The notes beneath the pieces were generated by a model. It was not told the DNA's origin and searched no databases. It saw only the letters and a list, made by a program, of their open reading frames with translations. From Streptomyces caelestis (lineage in GTDB: Bacteria > Actinomycetota > Actinomycetes > Streptomycetales > Streptomycetaceae): a DNA stretch of 27,014 bases. Positions 1 to 6,029 of the stretch are shown piece after piece. Made by a program: the position numbers and the translations under genes. The stretch is from NCBI RefSeq assembly GCF_001279005.1, contig NZ_LGCN01000246.1, forward strand, positions 1 through 27,014, read 5' to 3'. The stretch's first letter is position 1; each line of letters opens with the position of its first letter.

Positions 1-851
1 GGCTGGCGGTGGGGCGGCTGGGGGCCGGGCCGGCCGTAGGGGGGCGGGGGCGGGGGTGGCGCGGGGGAATCGCCGGGCGGGGTGTGCAGGGGGGCGACGA
101 TGGTCGGCGCGGCGTGCACCGGCGGCACGGCGGGTGCGGGGGCCGGCGGCGGCGCGAAGCCCTGCGCGGCGGGTTGGGGCGCGAGGGCCGGAGCAGGCGC
201 GGGGGCGGGCGCGGCTCCGCCGGGCACGCCGAACGCGGGCGGCGCGGCGGCCTGGGCGGGCGGGGCGAAACCGGGCACGGCTCCGCCGGCCTCCGGCTGC
301 TGCTGGGGGGCGGCCGGCTCGTCCTCGGCCACCTCGCCGCCGAAGTTCCGCAGGAGCGCGTCGAGCCCGCCGTCGAAGCCCTGTCCGACGGCGGCGAACC
401 GCCAGACGTCCTTGAAGTAGAAGTCGCCCAGCATCACGGCCCGCTCGGTGGAGAACTCCGAGCCGCTGAACGGGTACCGGGCCACTTCCTCGCCACCCGC
501 GACGATACGGATGTACCCGGGGCCGACCTGCGACATCTGCCCGGCACCGTCGAGGGTCGCCGTGAAGGACAGCTTCCTGATCTGCTGCGGAATCCGGTCC
601 AGCGTCACGCGGAACGACTCTGTGTCGCCCGCCTGGGCGCCCAGGAGCTGAACGGACTCCTCGGGGGACTTCGGCTGGTTGTAGAAGATGAAGTAACGGT
701 CGTCGGAGAGCCGTTCGTCGGCGTCGAGACCGAAGCAGCTGATGTCGAAGGTCAGCCCCGGACCGGAGATCTGCACGCCTACGTACAGATCCGTCCCCGC
801 CGTGAGGTCACTGATCCTGGCCTTGTGGCCGCGTTGGAATTCCCTGGCCAT
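1..851 (-). CDS. TerD-domain protein with Pro/Ala-rich tail (3' end outside window)
   Basis: The gene reads leftwards and runs off the window with 283 codons visible. Start ATG at 851 is preceded by a GGGGGA ribosome site. Residues 1 to about 175 form one TerD domain: it begins MAREFQRGHKARISDL, has the acidic calcium-site segment around residues 36-60 (DISCFGLDADERLSDD) and ends near the DALLRNFGGE segment. TerD proteins bind calcium and are linked to tellurite and stress resistance and, in Streptomyces, to growth and differentiation; the biochemical role is unsettled. From about residue 178 the chain turns into low-complexity Pro/Ala/Gln-rich sequence, likely a disordered linker, which continues to the edge, so a second domain could follow outside. 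A metallopeptidase gene lies 136 bases upstream on the same strand. Domain identity is secure; function is inferred. Confidence 0.88.
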   Translation of the reverse strand, partial: MAREFQRGHKARISDLTAGTDLYVGVQISGPGLTFDISCFGLDADERLSDDRYFIFYNQPKSPEESVQLLGAQAGDTESFRVTLDRIPQQIRKLSFTATLDGAGQMSQVGPGYIRIVAGGEEVARYPFSGSEFSTERAVMLGDFYFKDVWRFAAVGQGFDGGLDALLRNFGGEVAEDEPAAPQQQPEAGGAVPGFAPPAQAAAPPAFGVPGGAAPAPAPAPALAPQPAAQGFAPPPAPAPAVPPVHAAPTIVAPLHTPPGDSPAPPPPPPPYGRPGPQPPHRQ

Positions 852-893
852 GCGTACGACCGTCCCCCATCCCGAATGTGAGTGCGTCGCGCC

Positions 894-944
894 AGGCTAA
901 CGGCAAACACGGACACCGGCCGAAGTCGGTACAAACCCGGTACA
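894..944 (-). promoter_or_regulatory. Candidate promoter region of the TerD gene with a direct repeat
   Basis: In the gap upstream of the TerD gene the minus strand carries TAGCCT (899 to 894), which fits the TAGNNT type of -10 hexamer and lies 42 bases before the start codon. No convincing -35 is seen. Two copies of CGGTACA (927-933 and 938-944, plus-strand reading) are spaced exactly 11 bases apart, one helical turn, a common layout for a regulator site. Weak evidence. Confidence 0.25.
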
Positions 945-987
945 CAACGCGTGCGCGGGCTCACGGTGCGCTCACCCCGGGCGGTGC

Positions 988-1584
988 TCACGCGCCATGC
1001 GCACCCGGTACATGCGGCAGGCGCTCGGCCGCGACCACCCCTTCGAGATAACCACGGGCCCGTTCGGTCCTCGGATACGCCTCCAGCAACCGCCAGAAAC
1101 GCGGGCCGTGCCCGGGCACCAGCAGATGTGCCAGCTCGTGGCAGAGGACGTAGTCGACGACGTACTCGGGCATGCCCTGCAGCCGGTGCGACAGCCGGAT
1201 GCTTCCCTCGGACGGGGTGCACGAGCCCCAGCGCGTGTTCTGGTTGGTGACCCAGCGCACCGAGACGGGTCTGGCCCGCCCGCCGAGGTACTGGTCGGAC
1301 AGCCGCCGGGCGCGCTCGGCCAGCTCCGTGTCCCCGAGGGTCCGCCTGCTCTCCTGGGCGGCCAGCTTGTCGAGCATGACGGTCACCCAGCGCTGCTCCT
1401 CCGCCTCGGACATCCGGGCGGGGATGAGCACGATCGTGCGATCGCCCTCGCGGTACGCGGAGACCGTTCTGCGACGTCGGGCGCTCCTGCGGACCTCGAT
1501 CGCGCTCGCCCGTGAGCCGCTCGTCGGCTGGCTCGTCGTACTGCGCTGTGACGTTCCGGCGCGGTGCAGTGGGTCGGCGGGCAC
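988..1584 (-). CDS. YgjP/M48-like zinc metallopeptidase
   Basis: Predicted 198-residue zinc-dependent metallopeptidase of the YgjP (DUF45/WLM-like) family. The zinc site is HELAH (H149, E150, H153) followed by the third ligand H159 in PGHGPRFW. The family signature NTRWGSC is at residues 116-122. Residues 1-45 are Arg/Ser-rich and look disordered. There is no signal peptide, so it should be cytosolic. The frame is open much further upstream, but that part reads as non-coding and would cross the divergent gene starting at 1801. I therefore chose GTG at 1584, although its ribosome site is poor and the start is uncertain. It lies 136 bases upstream of the TerD gene and is divergent from the ThiF-like gene. 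Substrate unknown; in some bacteria YgjP genes sit beside restriction systems, but here the context is housekeeping. Confidence 0.85.
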   Translation of the reverse strand: MPADPLHRAGTSQRSTTSQPTSGSRASAIEVRRSARRRRTVSAYREGDRTIVLIPARMSEAEEQRWVTVMLDKLAAQESRRTLGDTELAERARRLSDQYLGGRARPVSVRWVTNQNTRWGSCTPSEGSIRLSHRLQGMPEYVVDYVLCHELAHLLVPGHGPRFWRLLEAYPRTERARGYLEGVVAAERLPHVPGAHGA

Positions 1585-1686
1585 GTCCCGACGGTACCCG
1601 CTGCACACGGGGAAGTCTTGGCTCCGGAACGGTTCCCCGGCGATCCCCCCATCGGGCGCCGGATTTGTACGATGAATTCCACCGCC

Positions 1687-1695
1687 TGTGGACAA
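1687..1695 (-). promoter_or_regulatory. DnaA-box sequence TTGTCCACA
   Basis: Exact match on the minus strand to TTGTCCACA, the preferred Streptomyces DnaA box. It lies in the gap between the divergent metallopeptidase and ThiF-like genes. A single box is not an origin; it could be a regulatory or titration site. The match is seen; the function is inferred. Confidence 0.5.
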
Positions 1696-1800
1696 CTTTC
1701 GGCAGCCTTCGTCCCGTCCCGGCATGCTGGCATGCGTCGGACGAGCCGCGAAGGGCTCGCCCGCCCCACGGGGACGATCCGGTACATACGGGGGCCTGTC

Positions 1801-3027
1801 ATGCATCCGATGGTCAAGCCCGCGCTTCGGCGCGGATGGCGCGATCTCCACACCGTGCAGTTCGGGGTGACACCGGCGCACGCGTTGACGCTGAGCCCGG
1901 TGGACACGGCCACGGGCAGCTTCCTCGACCTGCTCGACGGCACCCGCGGGCTGGAGCTCCTGCGGGAGGAATCACGGCGCATGGACCTGCCCGAGGGCCA
2001 TGTCGACCGGCTGGTGCGCCGGCTGTCGCGGGCCGGGCTGCTGGACGACTCGCGGGGCGGCGGACCGGCCGCCGAGGCCCTGCGGAAGAAACCGGAGGTG
2101 CTCGACCGGCTCCGTCCGGACCTGGCGTCCCTCGCCCTGACCACCTCCGCACCGGGCGATCCGCTCCGCCGGCTGGCGGCGCGCCGCAGTGTGCGGGTGC
2201 AGGTGAGAGGCGCGGGCCGGGTGGGCGCCGCCCTCGCGGCACTGTTGTCGGGGGCCGGGGTGGGCGAGGTCGACGTGCGCGACGTCGGACGGGTCGAGCC
2301 GTGGGACGTCACACCGGGCGGGCTGCCCGCCGAGGCCCTCGGCGACCGCAGGGACGAGGCGGCCCGCCGCGCGGTGCGCCGGGCCGCCCCGGACCGCCCG
2401 CCGCGCCGGACCGACCGGTCCCCCCTCGAAGAAGGCGACCCCGGCTTCGGCCTGGTCGTCCTCGCCCCGCGGGACGACGTCGCCGTGCACGCACCCGATC
2501 CGGGAGCCGCCGAAACCCTCGTGTCCTCGGGCACGCCCCACCTCTACGCCGGTGTCGTGGAGGGGACCGGTGTGGTCGGCCCGCTGGTCCTGCCCGGCGA
2601 GACGGGCTGTGCGGGCTGCCTCCAGCAGGACCGCACCGACCGGGACCCGGTCTGGCCGCGCCTGGCCGCCCAGTGGCGCTCCGGGCGGCAGCGCCGGGTC
2701 GGCGCCTGCGACCTGACGCTGGCCACGACGGTGGCCGGGCTGGCGGCCGCTCACGCGCTCGCCTTCCTGGACGGCCGGGTCCCGTCCAGCGCCGGCGCAC
2801 GCTGGGAGGTCTCCCTCCCCGCCCTGCACTGGCATGCGCGCCCGGTCCGGCCGCACCCGGTCTGCTCGTGCGGGGCCGCGCGCAAAGGTCCGGAAAAAGG
2901 TAAGGGAGAACACACCCCCGGGGACGGGGGGTCGCACGAGACAATGGCCGTGCACGGGCCGTCGGAGGAGTGGCGCCGCAAGGCGGACGCGAAGCGGCCG
3001 GCAGGGACTTGGAGGGCGCATGTCTGA
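1801..3027 (+). CDS. Degenerate ThiF/E1-like protein (TOMM leader-binding type)
   Basis: 408-residue protein with a ThiF-like Rossmann fold. The nucleotide loop is RGAGRVGAALAALL (about residues 136-149). Two cysteine pairs that would hold a structural zinc lie at CAGC (270-273) and CSCG (355-358). The arginine and catalytic cysteine features of active E1 adenylating enzymes are not apparent, so it is probably an adenylation-inactive member, like the ThiF-type proteins annotated as TOMM precursor leader-binding. The N-terminal 110 residues may form a winged-helix-like peptide-binding region. Start ATG 1801 has a GGGGG ribosome site 7 bases upstream. The last 45 or so codons after the zinc site look non-conserved. 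Its end overlaps the next start (ATGTCTGA, 3020-3027), so it is translationally coupled to the ABC1 kinase gene. I recall the same pair in M. tuberculosis (Rv3196/Rv3197). No precursor peptide gene is visible. Confidence 0.8.
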   Translation: MHPMVKPALRRGWRDLHTVQFGVTPAHALTLSPVDTATGSFLDLLDGTRGLELLREESRRMDLPEGHVDRLVRRLSRAGLLDDSRGGGPAAEALRKKPEVLDRLRPDLASLALTTSAPGDPLRRLAARRSVRVQVRGAGRVGAALAALLSGAGVGEVDVRDVGRVEPWDVTPGGLPAEALGDRRDEAARRAVRRAAPDRPPRRTDRSPLEEGDPGFGLVVLAPRDDVAVHAPDPGAAETLVSSGTPHLYAGVVEGTGVVGPLVLPGETGCAGCLQQDRTDRDPVWPRLAAQWRSGRQRRVGACDLTLATTVAGLAAAHALAFLDGRVPSSAGARWEVSLPALHWHARPVRPHPVCSCGAARKGPEKGKGEHTPGDGGSHETMAVHGPSEEWRRKADAKRPAGTWRAHV

Positions 3028-4387
3028 TCTTCCCCGGAAAGCGGTCACCCGGACCGCCAAACTGGCCGCGCTCCCGCTCGGCTTCGCCGGGCGGGCCACC
3101 TGGGGGCTCGGCAAGCGGATCGTGGGCGAGTCCGCGGAGCTTGTCGGCCGTGAGCTCCAGCAGCGCACCGCCGAGCAGCTGTTCAAGGTGCTCGGCGAGC
3201 TCAAGGGCGGCGCGATGAAGTTCGGCCAGGCCCTGTCGGTCTTCGAGTCGGCCCTGCCGGAGGAGGTCGCCGGTCCCTACCGGGCGGCGTTGACCAAGCT
3301 GCAGGAGGCCGCACCACCGATGCCCACCCGTACCGTCCACGCGGTGCTGGCGGAGCGGCTGGGCGAGGGCTGGCAGGAGCTGTTCCTGGAGTTCGAGGAC
3401 AAGCCGTCCGCCGCGGCCTCGATCGGCCAGGTACACCGGGCGGTGTGGCACGACGGCCGCGAAGTGGCGGTCAAGGTGCAGTACCCGGGCGCCGGCGAGG
3501 CCCTGCTGTCCGACCTGAACCAGCTGAGCCGCTTCGCCCGTCTGCTGGGCCCGCTCATCCCCGGCATGGACGTCAAGCCGCTGATCACGGAGCTCAAGGA
3601 CAGGGTCTCCGAGGAGCTGGACTACGGCCTGGAGGCCCAGGCCCAGCGGGCCCACGCCGAGGAGTTCGACGGCGACCCCGACGTCGTCGTGCCGGACGTG
3701 GTCCATCAGTGCGAGCAGGTGCTGATCACCGAGTGGATGGACGGCGTACCGCTGTCGGAGATCATCTCGGACGGCACGGAGGCACAGCGCGACCGCGCCG
3801 GGCAGCTTCTGGCCCGCTTCCTGTTCTCCGGCCCCGCCCGCACCGGTCTGCTGCACGCCGACCCGCATCCCGGAAACTTCCGTCTGCTGCCCGGCGGCCC
3901 GGAGGGCGAGGACGACTGGCGCCTGGGCGTACTGGACTTCGGCACCGTGGACCGCCTCCCGGGCGGGCTGCCCGAGCCCATCGGCGCGGCCCTGCGCATG
4001 ACGCTGGACGGCGAGGCGGAGGCCGTCTACGACATGCTCCGCGCCGAGGGCTTCGTCAAGGAGTCGGTCGAACTCGACCCCGACACCGTCCTCGACTACC
4101 TCCTGCCGATCATCGAGCCGGCCCGGGCCGACGAGTTCACCTTCACCCGCGGCTGGATGCGGAGCCAGGCGGCCCGGATAGCCGATCCCCGATCCCCCGC
4201 CTCCCAGCTCGCCAAGCAGCTCAACCTCCCTCCGGCCTACCTGTTGATCCACCGGGTGACCCTGAGCACCATCGGCGTGCTCTGTCAGCTGAGCGCGACG
4301 GTGCGGCTGCGGGAGGAGCTGGAGGAGTGGCTGCCGAACTTCCTCCCGGAGGAACCGGTGGAGGAGGAGCCGGCCGCCCAGGCATGA
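3020..4387 (+). CDS. ABC1/UbiB-family (AarF) atypical kinase-ATPase
   Basis: 455-residue ABC1 (UbiB/ADCK) protein. All hallmarks are visible: the KxGQ motif (K67-Q70, in AMKFGQ), the A-rich nucleotide loop AAASIGQVH (131-139) replacing the usual glycine loop, the ATP-binding lysine in VAVKVQYPG (K152), the E-x-D motif (EELD, 198-201), the catalytic loop LLHADPHPGNF (277-287) and the DFG metal motif (306-308). The C-terminus is acidic. Family members support isoprenoid-quinone or lipid metabolism as ATPases more than as protein kinases; the actinobacterial branch is uncharacterised. Streptomyces makes menaquinone, so a ubiquinone role can be excluded. Start ATG 3020 has a GGAGG site just upstream and overlaps the ThiF-like stop by 8 bases. 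It converges on the wblC unit. Family certain, function unknown. Confidence 0.93.
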   Translation: MSDLPRKAVTRTAKLAALPLGFAGRATWGLGKRIVGESAELVGRELQQRTAEQLFKVLGELKGGAMKFGQALSVFESALPEEVAGPYRAALTKLQEAAPPMPTRTVHAVLAERLGEGWQELFLEFEDKPSAAASIGQVHRAVWHDGREVAVKVQYPGAGEALLSDLNQLSRFARLLGPLIPGMDVKPLITELKDRVSEELDYGLEAQAQRAHAEEFDGDPDVVVPDVVHQCEQVLITEWMDGVPLSEIISDGTEAQRDRAGQLLARFLFSGPARTGLLHADPHPGNFRLLPGGPEGEDDWRLGVLDFGTVDRLPGGLPEPIGAALRMTLDGEAEAVYDMLRAEGFVKESVELDPDTVLDYLLPIIEPARADEFTFTRGWMRSQAARIADPRSPASQLAKQLNLPPAYLLIHRVTLSTIGVLCQLSATVRLREELEEWLPNFLPEEPVEEEPAAQA

Positions 4388-4408
4388 CGGATACGCCGAG
4401 CGCCGCGG

Positions 4409-4546
4409 ACGCCGGCCGCCGCCCTCCACGGAGAAGGTCCAGGTCGGCTGCGGTCTCTCGGCTCGGGTGCCGCACCGGGCGCACACCAGCGGCTCCGGCT
4501 CCGCCGCGCAGCCGTCGTCGTCACCGCCGCCGGGATGACTCGTCAC
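4409..4546 (-). pseudogene. Remnant of small Streptomyces zinc-ribbon protein gene
   Basis: Reading leftwards from a GTG at 4546, 46 codons give a peptide whose core (EPLVCARCGTRAERPQPTWT, residues 18-37, then FSVEGGGRR) resembles the first half of a small conserved Streptomyces protein I remember as having a CxxCG knuckle, a PPTWTCSVENG-like segment, then a second cysteine pair and a C-terminal RLDSAWW-like end. Here nothing in any frame downstream of 4409 gives the second cysteine pair or that end, and the frame has no stop until deep inside the ABC1 gene on the other strand. The gene therefore seems truncated against the 3' end of the ABC1 gene. The comparison is from memory; it could also be chance similarity. 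Confidence 0.4.
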
Positions 4547-4593
4547 CCGGCGACGACAACGCCGCTCCCGACGGCTCGCCCCGCGCAACGCAC

Positions 4594-4631
4594 CGCGGGG
4601 ACCGGCCCGTTCACACGGACCGGCCCCCGCG
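4594..4631 (-). terminator. Hairpin terminator downstream of the wblC unit
   Basis: 17-base arms (4594-4610 and 4615-4631) separated by 4 bases. Read as minus-strand RNA the stem is complete, with two G-U pairs; read as plus-strand RNA the same two positions are A-C mismatches. This shows it serves the minus-strand transcript ending about 50 bases earlier (the gene at 4683-5006). No U-tract follows, which is usual in Streptomyces. Confidence 0.65.
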
Positions 4632-4682
4632 AAAAGAGCCGGGCCCCCTCTGGTGGGGAGCCGCCGCCTCAGGTGGGATCGG

Positions 4683-5006
4683 TTACTGCATGACCGCCAT
4701 GGCGAGCGCGCGGCGGGCGCGCCAGGAGGCGCGCTCGGCCCGGCGCTGCATCCGGCGAGCGGTCACCAGGCGCACGGCCTGGCGCTCCCGCTGCGCCTCC
4801 TGCAGTCGCTCGTGCATATGCGCACGGGCCAGGGCTTCTGGAATGAGTTGCATCTCTCGGGTCCTGTTCTGGCGCGAGTCGTTCGCACCGCTGGTGGTGA
4901 AGTCTTCGGTCGCGGAGCCTGCGGGCTCGTGAGTGGACGGCATCATCGGGGCCTGCTTCTGGGGGTCGTGCGTGAGGGGGCGGTCGATCGTTCCTGGGGT
5001 GTTCAT
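4683..5006 (-). CDS. Uncharacterised Arg-rich small protein translationally coupled to wblC
   Basis: 107 residues, no cysteine, no signal peptide and no family I recognise. Residues 1-50 are polar and probably disordered. Residues 52-105 look like one long Arg/Ala/Glu/Gln-rich helix or helical hairpin, strongly basic (for example VRLVTARRMQRRAERASWRA), fitting an RNA-, DNA- or ribosome-binding peptide. Start ATG (5006) overlaps the wblC stop as ATGA (5003-5006), so it is co-transcribed and probably translated by termination-reinitiation; it has no good ribosome site of its own. An internal ATG at 4853 (residue 52) has AGGA 8 bases upstream and would give just the 56-residue basic part. G/C at third positions continues through the N-terminal part, which favours 5006. 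It would be induced with WblC under ribosome stress. Confidence 0.7.
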   Translation of the reverse strand: MNTPGTIDRPLTHDPQKQAPMMPSTHEPAGSATEDFTTSGANDSRQNRTREMQLIPEALARAHMHERLQEAQRERQAVRLVTARRMQRRAERASWRARRALAMAVMQ

Positions 5007-5371
5007 GCCGTGACCGGGTTCTTGCGCGGGCGGCCACGCGGCCGCTTGCGGGCGACGACGACTCCCTGGACGAACAGCTCGCCACCCCAGACACCCCAGG
5101 GCTCACGCCGCTCCTTGGCGCCGGCGAGGCAGGCCTCCATCAGCGGGCAGGTGCGGCAGAGGGACTTGGCGTACTCGACGTCCGCCGGCGACTCCGCGAA
5201 GAAGACCTCCGGGTCGTAGGAACGGCACGGGACGGGTACGCCGAGGTTCTCGATGGCGTCGTCGAGCGCGGTGAGCGCGGTGAGCGGAGTCAAGGTCGGG
5301 TCCTCCGTGGAGCCGGGCTTGGGGATCGTGTCGGAAGGCGGTACGGACGGGACGTGCGCTTCGAGTTGCAC
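5003..5371 (-). CDS. wblC: WblC (WhiB7) antibiotic-resistance transcription factor
   Basis: 122-residue WhiB-like iron-sulfur regulator. Four cluster cysteines are C49, C72, C75 and C81 (CRTCPLMEAC). The GVWGG turn that contacts the primary sigma factor is at 93-97. The C-terminus carries an AT-hook, RGRPRK (112-117), the mark that separates WblC/WhiB7 from other Wbl proteins. WhiB7 binds sigma-A/HrdB region 4 and A/T-rich DNA just upstream of the -35, activating intrinsic resistance genes when translation is inhibited. Start GTG 5371 follows GAGGAAG at good spacing. The gene sits behind a long attenuated leader with its own upstream ORF, and overlaps the next gene by ATGA. Synteny with uvrD2 and the ABC1 gene matches M. 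tuberculosis whiB7; I recall the S. coelicolor counterpart as SCO5190. Identification is very secure. Confidence 0.96.
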   Translation of the reverse strand: MQLEAHVPSVPPSDTIPKPGSTEDPTLTPLTALTALDDAIENLGVPVPCRSYDPEVFFAESPADVEYAKSLCRTCPLMEACLAGAKERREPWGVWGGELFVQGVVVARKRPRGRPRKNPVTA

Positions 5372-5483
5372 GGTTCGTCTTCCTCGTCTGGTCGTTTCCG
5401 GCCTGTTGGCCGGGTGGCGGCTGGTACCGGGCTCTTTTCTTGCCCCGAGGCGCTTCGCTCTCCCCGCTTGAGGGAAAACAGAA

Positions 5484-5516
5484 GGGCCGCGGATCCCGGA
5501 TGGGGTTCCGCGGCCC
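5484..5516 (-). terminator. Attenuator: intrinsic terminator inside the wblC leader
   Basis: Minus-strand RNA forms a stem from arms 5516-5503 and 5497-5484: 10 G/C-rich pairs, one mismatch (5494 against 5506), then 3 more G-C pairs, with a 5-nt loop. It is followed at once on the minus strand by TTCTGTTTTCCC, an unusually T-rich run for this genome. It lies after the upstream ORF stop and before wblC, where premature termination would switch wblC off. Confidence 0.82.
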
Positions 5517-5574
5517 TGAAGGCGCCGGCCTGATCACATCAGGCTGGATCACTCCAGGGTTCTGGCCCACGGAA
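5506..5574 (-). promoter_or_regulatory. Predicted antiterminator pairing in the wblC leader
   Basis: The leader RNA segment 5574-5564 (UUCCGUGGGCC), inside the 3' part of the upstream ORF, is complementary to the 5' arm of the terminator, 5516-5506 (GGGCCGCGGAA), over 11 positions with one G-U pair and one mismatch. Pairing would remove the terminator arm. The alternative structure is seen by eye only; no folding energies were computed. Confidence 0.5.
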
Positions 5575-5853
5575 GGCCCACATCAGGTGGTGCTGCGTCG
5601 TCCGCTTCCGGAATCCGGCACCGGCTGCCGCAAAGGCATAGGCCTTCGCCTGTGCCACTACCGCTTCCAGTGCCTCGGTCGGTCGCTCATCGCGCTCACG
5701 GACGGCAGGAGCCGCGGGAGCGTGGGAGGACACCAGACGCGCGGCACGAATGCCGGACAGACCGGTGCCCTGGTTCGAGGCGCCGAGCATGCACAGGGAG
5801 ACGGCCGAGCGATCGGTCAGTTTGACGACGGAGCTGGTGTTGATGCTGATCAC
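5539..5853 (-). CDS. Upstream ORF in the wblC leader
   Basis: A 104-codon ORF starting GTG at 5853, preceded by GAGAGGAGGCGAG, one of the strongest Shine-Dalgarno sequences in the window, 8 bases from the start. It ends 23 bases before the attenuator stem. The product (begins MISINTSSVVKLTDRSAVSL) resembles no enzyme or regulator I know and has no cysteine cluster or membrane segment; the middle is Ala/Arg-rich and the end aromatic (HHLMWAFRGPEPW). Third positions are G/C-rich in the first half and less so near the end, where RNA structure may constrain the sequence. By analogy with whiB7/wblC leaders, its translation should sense ribosome activity: normal translation favours the terminator, and stalled or slow ribosomes favour readthrough. 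It might also encode a stable protein. The length is longer than many uORFs. Confidence 0.72.
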   Translation of the reverse strand: MISINTSSVVKLTDRSAVSLCMLGASNQGTGLSGIRAARLVSSHAPAAPAVRERDERPTEALEAVVAQAKAYAFAAAGAGFRKRTTQHHLMWAFRGPEPWSDPA

Positions 5854-5880
5854 TGGACTCGCCTCCTCTCGGCGTCTAGG

Positions 5881-5900
5881 GGACTGGGATGAGCCAGTCC
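5881..5900 (-). other. Hairpin in the wblC leader upstream of the uORF
   Basis: Perfect 7-bp inverted repeat (GGACTGG / CCAGTCC) with a 6-base loop, 28 bases before the uORF start codon and 11 bases before its GAGAGGAGG site. It may position or shield the ribosome site. The structure is seen, the role inferred. Confidence 0.45.
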
Positions 5901-5963
5901 GCGGATATGCAAGTACAACACGGAGTCAGGGCCTTGGAGAAGGCTGCCGTCCCCGTGCCTAAG

Positions 5964-6002
5964 AACCTATGGGGATTGCCGGGGCATGCGCAAACTATTT
6001 TT
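5964..6002 (-). promoter_or_regulatory. Candidate autoregulated wblC promoter with A/T-rich AT-hook element
   Basis: On the minus strand AAAAATA (6002-5996) stands just ahead of a TTGCGC -35 (5993-5988), then an 18-base spacer and a TAGGTT -10 (5969-5964, fits TANNNT). WhiB7/WblC-dependent promoters are known to have an A/T-rich tract a few bases upstream of the -35, and wblC activates itself. This is the only such A/T run in the gap. The start site would fall near 5957. Confidence 0.62.
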
Positions 6003-6013
6003 CCGACGAGTTC

Positions 6014-6029
6014 GGATCAGTCCTGATCC
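6014..6029 (-). terminator. Small inverted repeat at the uvrD2 stop
   Basis: GGATCAG-TC-CTGATCC, a perfect 7-bp repeat with a 2-base gap that overlaps the uvrD2 stop codon and is followed on the minus strand by GGAAAAATAG. It could be a weak terminator insulating wblC from uvrD2 readthrough, or just a palindrome. The tight loop argues for caution. Confidence 0.3.

Larger units (their letters stand above)
5372..5957 (-). promoter_or_regulatory. Long 5' leader of wblC (ribosome-mediated attenuator)
   Basis: The predicted transcript starts near 5957 (a few bases after the candidate -10) and runs almost 590 nt before the wblC start codon. In order it contains a 7-bp hairpin (5881-5900), a strong AGGAGG site, an upstream ORF (5853-5539), a short stem at that ORF's stop (CCTGAT/ATCAGG, 5529-5543) and an intrinsic terminator (5484-5516), then 112 nt to wblC. 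Such uORF-plus-terminator leaders are established for whiB7/wblC. The start site is inferred from the promoter guess. Confidence 0.75.

Noticed and set aside
1585..1881. Longer N-terminus for the YgjP-like metallopeptidase (start near 1881)
   Set aside because: It would cross the divergent ThiF-like start and a DnaA-box sequence, and the extra residues do not resemble the family.
3445..4932. Long plus-strand frame crossing the ABC1 gene and the wblC downstream region
   Set aside because: Arg/Pro-rich translation with no family features, out of frame with the clear ABC1 gene; a high-G+C shadow.
4384..4932. Frame starting ATG 4384 overlapping the ABC1 stop, as a coupled downstream gene
   Set aside because: Translation is Arg/Pro/Ser-rich without features and runs antisense into the wblC-coupled gene and through its terminator.
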